DNA of 64,000 bases, taken from Nodosilinea sp. P-1105 (lineage in GTDB: Bacteria > Cyanobacteriota > Cyanobacteriia > Phormidesmidales > Phormidesmidaceae). Made by a program: the position numbers and the translations under genes. The notes beneath the pieces were generated by a model. That model was not told the DNA's origin. It saw nothing but the letters and a program-made list of their open reading frames with translations, and searched no databases. The stretch covers positions 1 to 64,000 of the forward strand of contig NZ_SMDQ01000028.1 in NCBI RefSeq assembly GCF_012911975.1. The letters run 5' to 3'. Shown here piece by piece: positions 1-8,041 of this stretch. Every line of letters starts with the position of its first letter. The first letter of the stretch is position 1.

Positions 1-68
1 CCTTGCCCGTCAGTCACTAAAAGCACAAACCCTCAGTCCCTTTCACTTAGAGGGTTTCCCGGCTTAAA

Positions 69-311
69 TCACACCCCAAATTCGTTGAGATAAACCTCGG
101 AATGCCCCAAATTTCTAAGAAATCGTTTGACCCCAATCTTTTTTTTCAAAAAGTCGGCTTCATCTTGGGCCAGTTGCTTGCGCTCAAAGGCGTAGGGTTG
201 CCGCTCTAGAACTTGGGCATAGATTTGATACAGGGCGCATTGCCGTTCTTCTCGGGCAGATTGGTAACTGACCGTAATCTCTTGAATTGCAAATTCATCA
301 GCAGATGTCAT
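69..311 (-). CDS. Short phycobilisome-linker-like protein (single partial PBS linker-type domain)
   Basis: ORF 69..347; ATG at 311 gives MTSADEFAIQEITVSYQ...ALYQIYAQVLERQPYAFERKQLAQDEADFLKKKIGVKRFLRNLGHSEVYLNEF, resembling the pattern of PBS linker domains (YxxVxxRxPYxxER...GxxxVxxFxRxLxxSExY). Family assignment from memory. Confidence 0.5.
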   Translation of the reverse strand: MTSADEFAIQEITVSYQSAREERQCALYQIYAQVLERQPYAFERKQLAQDEADFLKKKIGVKRFLRNLGHSEVYLNEFGV

Positions 312-514
312 GGTAAATCGTCCTGCTACTACAGGCAAAGCCAACAAACGTTACCCCGACCCAAGCCGACGACTCGGTGAACAATCGGCACAGGGAAACT
401 GGAGATAGCCACCTTACCTAGGGCTGGCTAAACGCGACTGCGGAAAGGCTGTATAGCCCCGCTACCGTGATAGTTGTAGATTGCCCAGGGGCGATCGCAG
501 GCTCCCCGATTGAT

Positions 515-1960
515 TCATTTCTTAATATCTAACATCTCGACAATGCCCATCATGCCTTGATCTTCGTGGTCTAGCATGTGACAGTGGTAAACCGTTTTGC
601 CCACAAATTGGCGAAAGGCAATCCGAATGGTGGCGGTTTCGTAGGCAGGCACATTCACCACGTCTTTCCAGGCTTTGAGCGGTTCCGGTTGGCCGTTGCG
701 GGCCACCACTTGAAACGGGTTGGTGTGCAAATGGAAGGAATGATCCATCCCCGCCCGGTTGATGATCACCCAGTCTTCTACGGTGCCGACGTTGACCTGT
801 ACATCGACCCGGTGATGGTCGAAGGCACGGCCATTGATTAAAAATTGGTCGCCGGTTTCGGGGTCAAGACCGTGGTCTAGAACAAATTCTCGGGTGGTGG
901 TGGGTTCCGGTAAGGGATCTACTGTTCCCAGTGTTTCTGGCCAATCCCCTGCTACCCTGGGCGCCCCATAGTTGATCTGGGCGATGGGCAAGGGCTCGGT
1001 TTGCCCCAAGCTACCCATGTGGCCACCATGGCGGTTTGCCATCCCTGCCATCATGTCAGCCAAGCCGCGATCGTAGGGCAGGGTGACGAGGGGGTAAGTT
1101 CCTGGGGGCTGATCACCGGGAATCAGCATATCCACCCGCTCCCCAGGGGACAGCAGCACCTCATCTTGGGCGGTGGGGGCCTGGAGTGTGCCACCATCGG
1201 TAGCTATCAGCCACCAGGGATGGTTCTGGAGTCGCAGCCGGTAGATCCGAGAAGGAGAGGCGTTCAATAGCCGCAACCGCAGCAGCCCGCCCAGGGCCAG
1301 GGAGAGAGCGGGGTTGGCCTGGCCATTGGCGGTGATCAGGTCCCCTTCTCGCCCCCACATGCGGGCCATGGGCATGGGCTCTCGGACCTGGCCCTGGCGG
1401 TTGAGATCAAAATCTTGCAGCACCAGTACGGTCTCCTGGGCTGACTGCAGGGCGGGCAGTCGATCATCTGCCCCGCGCACGATGAACTCTCCGGCCAATC
1501 CGCTAAAGAGTTGCTGGGCCACGAGCCCATGGTAGTGGGGGTGATACCAAAATAGGCCAGCTGGATGGTCGGCAGGAATATCAAAAACGTAGTCAACGGT
1601 TTCGTTAGGGTTAACCGCTCGAAACGGGTTGTCGGCTAGCCCGGTGGGATCAACGTGGAGGCCGTGAAAATGGAGGTTAGTGGGCTGTTCAAGCTGGTTG
1701 GTAAAGCGAATTTGGACGCGATCGCCAGGGTTGACCTCTAACCTAGGGCCAGGCACCTGCTGGTTATAGGTCATTAGCTGGGCCGTACGACCAGCCAAAG
1801 GTACAGAGGTCAGCTGGGCGGTCAAATCTACCTCTAGCAACCCAGCTTGGCTGCGGTACAGGGTTGATTTGGGGGCAGATAGCTGGCTTGTGGCACAACG
1901 GGGTAGTAGGGCGATCCCAGCGATCGCCGTAGAGAAGGCTAAAAATTGTCGCCGGTCCAT
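515..1960 (-). CDS. Multicopper oxidase (TAT-exported, cupredoxin domains)
   Basis: N-terminal MDRRQFLAFSTAIAGIALLPRCA signal; copper motifs HFHGLHVDP, FWYHPHYHG, HSFHLHTNPFQ and YHCHMLDHEDQGMMG. Confidence 0.93.
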   Translation of the reverse strand: MDRRQFLAFSTAIAGIALLPRCATSQLSAPKSTLYRSQAGLLEVDLTAQLTSVPLAGRTAQLMTYNQQVPGPRLEVNPGDRVQIRFTNQLEQPTNLHFHGLHVDPTGLADNPFRAVNPNETVDYVFDIPADHPAGLFWYHPHYHGLVAQQLFSGLAGEFIVRGADDRLPALQSAQETVLVLQDFDLNRQGQVREPMPMARMWGREGDLITANGQANPALSLALGGLLRLRLLNASPSRIYRLRLQNHPWWLIATDGGTLQAPTAQDEVLLSPGERVDMLIPGDQPPGTYPLVTLPYDRGLADMMAGMANRHGGHMGSLGQTEPLPIAQINYGAPRVAGDWPETLGTVDPLPEPTTTREFVLDHGLDPETGDQFLINGRAFDHHRVDVQVNVGTVEDWVIINRAGMDHSFHLHTNPFQVVARNGQPEPLKAWKDVVNVPAYETATIRIAFRQFVGKTVYHCHMLDHEDQGMMGIVEMLDIKK

Positions 1961-2142
1961 CCGCCCCTAATGTGTGGTGAAGACTACCCTCTTATTTTAA
2001 GGGGTGATTTTTAAACAGGTTATTTTGAAAGGTAAAGCGATCGCGGTTGGCGATCCAGCGATAGGCTGGCCCAATCAATCCATCTCTCCATGGAGCTGGA
2101 GATTTGAGCTATGGTAAAGGCACGAGCTTAGGGAGTAAACCG

Positions 2143-2571
2143 ATGGCAACCACTACTGTTCTAAATCCGCCAGCGCTAATGCGCATTGGTGACCTTAGCC
2201 GCCAGAGCCAAGTGCCGATTAAAACCATTCGGTATTACGAAGAACTGGGACTACTAAGCGCTGAGAGCCGTAGCGAAGGAGGGTTTCGCCAATTTTCGCC
2301 CAGTTGCTTGCAGCGGCTAAACTTTATCAAGCAAGCTAAGGCGCTGGGGCTGAGTCTGCAAGAGATTCACCACATTTTGCAGATTTATGACGAAGGGCAA
2401 AAACCCTGTGACGAGGTGAAGCAAACTCTGCACAGCAAAATTCAAGACATTGAGCAGCGAATTCAGCAATTGAGCTTGCTGAAGGCCCATCTTCAACAAC
2501 TACTCACCGACGCCGATGTCACGACCCAGCCAGGGGCTACCATATGCCCCATCATTGAGCATCAGGGGTAA
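2143..2571 (+). CDS. MerR-family heavy-metal-responsive transcriptional regulator
   Basis: [43 protein letters not shown] plus dimerisation helix; Cys in GQKPCDEV and C-terminal CPIIEH typical of metal-sensing MerR proteins; divergent from the multicopper oxidase. Confidence 0.9.
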   Translation: MATTTVLNPPALMRIGDLSRQSQVPIKTIRYYEELGLLSAESRSEGGFRQFSPSCLQRLNFIKQAKALGLSLQEIHHILQIYDEGQKPCDEVKQTLHSKIQDIEQRIQQLSLLKAHLQQLLTDADVTTQPGATICPIIEHQG

Positions 2572-3301
2572 GCGATGTTTTCTCGTTGGCGATCGCGGCT
2601 TGTTGGGCCGTTAGCAGTTGCTGAATCCCTGTTTCTCCCAGGTCCAGCATTTGGTTCAACTGCTGACGGCTAAAGCTGCCCTCTTCGGCAGTGCCTTGCA
2701 TTTCTACAATGGCCAGATTTTCGTTCAGCACCAGGTTAAAGTCCACTGCGGCCGCCACATCTTCTTCGTATTTCAAGTCCAGCAACGCCTGCTGGTCTAC
2801 CAGGCCGATTGACACTGCCGCCACCTGATGGACTAAAGGAGATTGGGCTAAATCACCGCGATCGAGCAGGCTCTGGATGGCATCCTGGAGGGCGACAAAG
2901 CCCCCGGTAATCGAGGCCGTGCGGGTGCCTGCATCCGCTTGTAGCACATCCGCATCCACCGTCAGGGTGCGCTCCCCCAGTCGGGCAAAGTCGAGGGTAG
3001 AGCGCAAGCTGCGACCAATGAGCCGTTGAATCTCCTGGGTCCGACCAGACAACTTCAACAGTTCTCGGGAATGGCGCTGCGGCGTAGCCCCCGGCAGCAT
3101 TCGGTATTCTGCGGTTAGCCAGCCCTGGCCCGATCCTTCCAGAAATCGGGGCACCCCGTCTGTTACCGAAACGGTGCATAGCACTTTGGTGTTGCCACAG
3201 TGGGTCAGCACTGACCCGGCGGCATACTTGGTAAAGTGTCGTTCAAACTTGACAGGTCGGAGTTGATCAGGACGTCGACCATCTGGGCGCTGCCAAACCA
3301 T
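2552..3301 (-). CDS. rph: Ribonuclease PH
   Basis: [42 protein letters not shown]...[21 protein letters not shown]...[26 protein letters not shown] at 3301. Confidence 0.95.
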   Translation of the reverse strand: MVWQRPDGRRPDQLRPVKFERHFTKYAAGSVLTHCGNTKVLCTVSVTDGVPRFLEGSGQGWLTAEYRMLPGATPQRHSRELLKLSGRTQEIQRLIGRSLRSTLDFARLGERTLTVDADVLQADAGTRTASITGGFVALQDAIQSLLDRGDLAQSPLVHQVAAVSIGLVDQQALLDLKYEEDVAAAVDFNLVLNENLAIVEMQGTAEEGSFSRQQLNQMLDLGETGIQQLLTAQQAAIANEKTSLTPDAQ

Positions 3302-3506
3302 AAAGGCTCCCTTAACGATGCCGTCCCTAGAATACAGCAGGCTGGGTTGCGCGGATCGGGTCAATTAGCGGCGGCAAGGAACAAAAATATCGCTAGCAAT
3401 ACATTTGAACTTAAAATACATCTAGGGTTACTTAGCGATTCACAGGGTAAAAAGTACGCTATATTTAGCCCAGCCTTTCCCAATATTGCCCCTAGTCAGT
3501 GGTCTG

Positions 3507-4064
3507 ATGGTCTCTCAACTTAAAGTTACTGGTTTCTCCAATGCTCCCCAGGGGGCGATCGCCCGCCACCCCCTATTACAAACCGTTGAGGGAACGGTAC
3601 AGGTGTTTACCGCTGTACACCGTAGCTTTTTCACCAATGTGATGGTGCAGGCCCTACGCATTGCCGACCAGGGTAAGGCCGTGCTGGTGGTGCAATTCCT
3701 CAAAGGAGGCATGCATCAGGGGCCTGATCACCCTATGCAGCTAGGTCAAAACCTCGACTGGGTACGCTGCGCCATGCCCAGCTGTATCCATGGTCCAGAC
3801 GTAACCGCGACCGAGCAGCAGGCTGTACAAGACCTGTGGCGGCACACCCAACAGTTGGTTAGTAAAGGACGCTACGGCTTGGTGGTGCTGGATGAGTTGA
3901 GCCTGGCGGTCAATTACCAACTAATTCCCACCCAAGAGGTGATTGACTTAGTCCAGCAGCGTCCCCCCCAGGTGGATGTGATTTTAACTGGCCCAGAAAT
4001 GCCCGAAGCCATCCTCGGCATCGCTGACCAAGTGACTGAATTTCGCCGTCAGTTTTTACCCTAG
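3507..4064 (+). CDS. CobO/CobA-type adenosyltransferase-like P-loop protein with degenerate Walker A
   Basis: GTVQVFTAVHRSFFTNVMVQALRIADQGKAVLVVQFLKGG...YGLVVLDELSLAVNYQLI...VDVILTGPEMPEAILGIADQVTEF matches the CobO layout but lacks the GxGKGKTT P-loop. Confidence 0.7.
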   Translation: MVSQLKVTGFSNAPQGAIARHPLLQTVEGTVQVFTAVHRSFFTNVMVQALRIADQGKAVLVVQFLKGGMHQGPDHPMQLGQNLDWVRCAMPSCIHGPDVTATEQQAVQDLWRHTQQLVSKGRYGLVVLDELSLAVNYQLIPTQEVIDLVQQRPPQVDVILTGPEMPEAILGIADQVTEFRRQFLP

Positions 4065-4219
4065 GGCTACCTGGCAGCAATCTGACTACCGCTGCTGAGG
4101 GTGTCAGGTATCAGGTGTCAGGTGTCAGGAATAGTTAGCTGTCCTCTGCCTTTTGCCTTTTGCCTTTTGCCTTCCGCCCTCTGCCCTCTGCCTCGTTACA
4201 CCGCCTTACCCCACTAACT

Positions 4220-5473
4220 ATGATTAAAAACGACGCCTGGATTCATAAAATGGCCACCGCTGGGATGATTCATCCCTTCCAACCATCCCTAGTTAGACAT
4301 GTGGAGCAAGGAGACAGTGGCCCGGCCCAAGCCGTGATTAGCTATGGGCTTTCATCCTACGGGTATGACATTCGTCTATCCCCGGCAGAGTTTCGTATCT
4401 TTCGCCACATTCCTGGCACCGTGGTCGATCCCAAGCGCTTTAGCCCCGACAACCTGGAACCCACGGCCCTGAAAACCGATGATAGCGGCAGCTACTTTAT
4501 TTTGCCGGCCCACTCCTATGGTCTCGGGGTGGCCCTGGAAAAAATTGCAGTACCCAACAACATCAGTGTGATTTGCATTGGCAAGTCTACCTATGCCCGC
4601 TGTTTTCGGGGAGATACCCGGGTGGCTTTGGTAGATGGTACAGCTCCAACCTTGGCAGACATGGCCGAGCGATCCCGGCAGGGAGAACTATTTTGGGGCT
4701 ACAGTATTGGTCCCCATGGGCGGCTGATGGTTACTTTGCTGGAGCAACCCCGCTATATCGGGCATGATTCACTCATCGAGATTGTGCTGGATAACGATGA
4801 GTCCATTTTTTGCACCCCTGATCACCAGTTTTTAACCCGTGATGGGCGTATGGTTGAGGCACATCAGCTAAGACCCCAGGACTCTCTGATGCCGCTTTAT
4901 CGCCACCTAGCTAGGGGCTATGAAATGGTGTATCAACCGCTCAACGGCCATCTCTACCCAACCCATCGTCTGAGTGATGAATGGAATCTACGCCACGGTA
5001 TCTATGCCGCTCAACCCAATAGAACTGGGTCCATTCGAGGTGCCGCTCGGTATCTGAATTGTGATCGATCTGTGTTTAGGCGATTTCCAGAAGAGATCCG
5101 GGCGTTCCGAGGCCAAGACGCCAAGAGCACCGCAGGGTATAGAAACCATAAAGTAGCGGCCGTACGTGATGTAGCCGGAACCCATGATGTGTACTGCCTC
5201 ACTGTGCCTGAAGCTGGAAACTTTGCCTTAGAAGCTGGGGTTTTCGTTCATAACTGCGGCATTATTGCCAACCTGACCCCTGCCGAAGCGGGTTGGCGAG
5301 GGCATTTGACGTTGGAGTTCTCTAACTCCTCCAGTGCCGACTGCCGCATTTATGCCAACGAGGGTGTTGTCCAGTTGATTTTCTTTGAAGGGGAACCCTG
5401 CCAAGTCAGCTATGACACTCGCCAGGGCAAATACCAGGACCAGGGGGAGCAGGTCACCCTGGCTAAGGTATAA
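4220..5473 (+). CDS. dcd: dCTP deaminase interrupted by an in-frame intein
   Basis: Exteins: MIKNDAWIHKMATAGMIHPF...YGLSSYGYDIRLSP...VCIGKSTYAR / CGIIANLTPAEAGWRGHLTLEFSNSSSADCRIYANEGVVQLIFFEG. ATG at 4220 rather than the ORF start 4160. Confidence 0.95.
   Translation: MIKNDAWIHKMATAGMIHPFQPSLVRHVEQGDSGPAQAVISYGLSSYGYDIRLSPAEFRIFRHIPGTVVDPKRFSPDNLEPTALKTDDSGSYFILPAHSYGLGVALEKIAVPNNISVICIGKSTYARCFRGDTRVALVDGTAPTLADMAERSRQGELFWGYSIGPHGRLMVTLLEQPRYIGHDSLIEIVLDNDESIFCTPDHQFLTRDGRMVEAHQLRPQDSLMPLYRHLARGYEMVYQPLNGHLYPTHRLSDEWNLRHGIYAAQPNRTGSIRGAARYLNCDRSVFRRFPEEIRAFRGQDAKSTAGYRNHKVAAVRDVAGTHDVYCLTVPEAGNFALEAGVFVHNCGIIANLTPAEAGWRGHLTLEFSNSSSADCRIYANEGVVQLIFFEGEPCQVSYDTRQGKYQDQGEQVTLAKV
4601..5254 (+). 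other. Intein (218 aa) within dcd, inserted after ...GKSTYAR and before CGIIANL
   Basis: Begins Cys (CFRGDTRVALVDG), block B-like CTPDHQFLTRDGRMVEAHQL, C-terminal HDVYCLTVPEAGNFALEAGVFVHN followed by +1 Cys; frame maintained. Confidence 0.95.
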
Positions 5474-5478
5474 AGCAT

Positions 5479-5566
5479 CGGTACAGTATGCAAGATCCCA
5501 GGGTTCTGCTCTGGGATATTCCAAAATTCCGGGCTAACCAGTCTAAGAACCCTGGGATCTGTACCG
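5479..5566. repeat. Long imperfect inverted repeat between convergent dcd and Rieske gene
   Basis: CGGTACA-(gtatgcaa)-GATCCCAGGGTTCT ... AGAACCCTGGGATC-TGTACCG; 14 bp perfect inner arms plus 7 bp outer arms; additional alternative hairpin ATCCCAG/CTGGGAT. Confidence 0.75.
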
Positions 5567-5625
5567 GCGTTATAGGGATTAAAGACGTCTGAGTACTATC
5601 CTGTCTTATGTGAATCGTGGAAAGT

Positions 5626-6078
5626 CTACGACACCCTGACTAAAACCACATTTTCCTCGATTTTAGCTTCAAACTGACCTAGAGCCTGGCTGGCTGGCCC
5701 AGCGGTGACATCACCATCAGCATCAAACTGAGATCCATGGCAAGGACAAGCAAATAATCCCTGATCATCCTCCCAAGCTACGGTGCAACCTTGGTGGGGA
5801 CATAGGGCATCAACGGTAATGAGGGTGTCTGGGTTATCGGGACTACGAATAACTGCTACAGTTTGGCCCTGGAAGGAATTGCTAGAGAGGGACCCAGTGG
5901 CATCTAGCTGATCAACTGTGCCCAGGGCGGCAAAGCCATCATCTCGGGAGGAACCGTTAGGGGCAATATCCTGTGCAGCAGTGGTGGTGGAGTCATCGGT
6001 TTGGCAGGCGGCGATCGCGATCGGTAGAGTACTGGCCAGAAGCCCGAGGCTAAGCAGGTTGAAGTGGCGGCGGTTCAT
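5626..6078 (-). CDS. Rieske [2Fe-2S] domain lipoprotein
   Basis: N-terminal signal ending IAIAAC (lipobox); CPHQGCTV and CPCHGSQF cluster motifs. Confidence 0.93.
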   Translation of the reverse strand: MNRRHFNLLSLGLLASTLPIAIAACQTDDSTTTAAQDIAPNGSSRDDGFAALGTVDQLDATGSLSSNSFQGQTVAVIRSPDNPDTLITVDALCPHQGCTVAWEDDQGLFACPCHGSQFDADGDVTAGPASQALGQFEAKIEENVVLVRVS

Positions 6079-6260
6079 AGAGAGTGGATGGGTAGAGGGG
6101 CGATGGGTGGTAAACGCGGAGCGCCTTCCCGCAGGGTAGGAGGGACGGCGTAGGGGCGGATCTGGGTATCCGCCCTATCCCGAGGAATTGGGAGATGGGG
6201 AGTTTTGAGTTAGATAGGGAAGGAACAGATCGAGGTGTCCGCCCAGAGGAAGTAAGTAAC

Positions 6261-7946
6261 CTAATTTTCTGGAGAATATTGGGTTACGGTCTGGGGCCAG
6301 CGCAGCCAGCCCTTGTGGCGGGCGGCAGTGACCAGTACAAACAGTAGATCTAGGCCAACGACACTGGCGATCGCCAGTTCAGAACCGCCAGTGCCAAAGC
6401 CGTAGCTGTGTAGCCCGGTGCCCAGGACAAAATTGACCCCGTACCAGGCCATCAACACCCCATTGAACGAAACAACGCTGGCAACGGTGAGGCCGAAGTC
6501 ACCAATCCAGCCCACCAGGCGGCCGTGCAGGGGGGCCAGGTAGCACAGCAGGGCAATCAGAGCCCAGGTTTCCTTCGGATCCCAGCCCCAGAATCGGCCC
6601 CAGGAGAAGTGCGCCCAAATCCCCCCCAGGATGATGCCAGCGGTCAGCAGCAGCACCCCCACTTGCAACACCTGATAGTTCAGCTGGGAGAGGGTTTTAA
6701 TTCGTCCTTTGGCCTGGGGGGTAAACAGGTAGTTGCCCAGGGTAAGGTGGCCTAGGCCCAGGGCTAAGGCAAAGCTGGCGTAGCTAAGGGCGATGGTAGG
6801 CACATGGATACTCAGCCAAAAATTATCCCGCAGTACCGGTACCAGGGGTGAAATGCTGGGATCGAGCACGGCGGGCAGGCTATCGGCCAACACCAGACAC
6901 ACCACGGCCAGGGGGGCCGCCACCAGCAGGTAGTAACGACGGCGAGAGATGAGCTCAAACATCAACGCGATCGCAGCAATGCCAAAGCCCACCCACACGA
7001 CTGACTCGTACATGTTGGTTACCGGCGGCCGTCCGGCAATCTGCATGCGCAGGAAAAAGCCGTAACTTTGCACCGCAATACCAGCGGTAAACAGGCCTAG
7101 GGCACTCCAGTAGACTGGCCAGCGCAGGCTTAGCAGCATCGCCCCCAACGCCAACGCATAGAGCTGCCAAGCCTTGCCAAAGGGATGAAAGTGGTTAAAG
7201 TGCACTTCCTCGGCCAGCTTTGCTTGATTGGGATAGATCGTCGGGCTCAGCTGTTGCAGTCCAGCCTTGAGGTCGATCGCCAGCTGCCCCACCAGCGGCA
7301 GGTGATTCCCATGGCTGAGTAGGCTTTGCTGCATCATGGCAAACTGAGCCAGCAGCGGTGCCACGGCGTCTGGATCATAGTATTGCTGAGCCGTTGCCAG
7401 CCCTACCCAGGTACCCTTGCTATCTGTGGGGTGGGGTACGATCGGCAGTTGCTGATCTCCCACGGTTTGATACAGCAGATTCACCCGGTCTTCTACGGTC
7501 AGAGCCTCCCGCTGATTGCGGCTGAGATCATCGTCGTTGATCTGCTGCTGGTGGGCCTGCTGCACCAGTGCCCCCAAGGCACCGTTCCCCATCAGTTCCT
7601 GAAAGGTAAACTGCTTGCGGTCTAAGTCCAGACCCACCGCCTCCTTCAGGGGCCGATAGCTGACTAGAATAAACGGCTCCTCGTTCCAGTTGCGGGTGTT
7701 AAACCACAGTTGTAGGTAGGTACTGAGGTAGTCCTGGGTCTCTCCCTCTGGGGGCTGATAGGTGGTAGCACCGTGAATTTGGGCCACGGTTTCCTTGGCC
7801 ACCGTGTCCAGGGGTTTCTTGCGACCATCTAGCTGCACGGCTAAAGTGCGCAGAGGGTCTAAACCATCGGGTTGAAACTGGCTCAGGGGTATGATCAACA
7901 CCAGGCAGCCGAGGCAGAGTCCGATCAGAAATTTGGTTAGGTTCAT
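6261..7946 (-). CDS. ccsA: System II cytochrome c biogenesis protein, CcsA/ResC type (WWD family) with extended N-terminal region
   Basis: WGRFWGWDPKETWALIALLCYLAPLHGRLVG WWD motif, multiple TM helices; about 230 aa N-terminal extension with QLDGRKKPLDTVAKETV. Confidence 0.92.
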   Translation of the reverse strand: MNLTKFLIGLCLGCLVLIIPLSQFQPDGLDPLRTLAVQLDGRKKPLDTVAKETVAQIHGATTYQPPEGETQDYLSTYLQLWFNTRNWNEEPFILVSYRPLKEAVGLDLDRKQFTFQELMGNGALGALVQQAHQQQINDDDLSRNQREALTVEDRVNLLYQTVGDQQLPIVPHPTDSKGTWVGLATAQQYYDPDAVAPLLAQFAMMQQSLLSHGNHLPLVGQLAIDLKAGLQQLSPTIYPNQAKLAEEVHFNHFHPFGKAWQLYALALGAMLLSLRWPVYWSALGLFTAGIAVQSYGFFLRMQIAGRPPVTNMYESVVWVGFGIAAIALMFELISRRRYYLLVAAPLAVVCLVLADSLPAVLDPSISPLVPVLRDNFWLSIHVPTIALSYASFALALGLGHLTLGNYLFTPQAKGRIKTLSQLNYQVLQVGVLLLTAGIILGGIWAHFSWGRFWGWDPKETWALIALLCYLAPLHGRLVGWIGDFGLTVASVVSFNGVLMAWYGVNFVLGTGLHSYGFGTGGSELAIASVVGLDLLFVLVTAARHKGWLRWPQTVTQYSPEN

Positions 7947-8041
7947 GGTTGGTGGGGGAGATGGGGGAGATGGGGGAGTGATGGAGTGGGGAATCGGGTA
8001 GGGGCAGACTGGTGTGTCTGCCCTGGCGGGTAACGAGGCCG

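Noticed and set aside
496-503. GCGATCGC octamers as regulatory palindromes
   Set aside because: HIP1 sequences are scattered throughout coding and non-coding DNA of this window, a genome-wide cyanobacterial feature rather than local operators.
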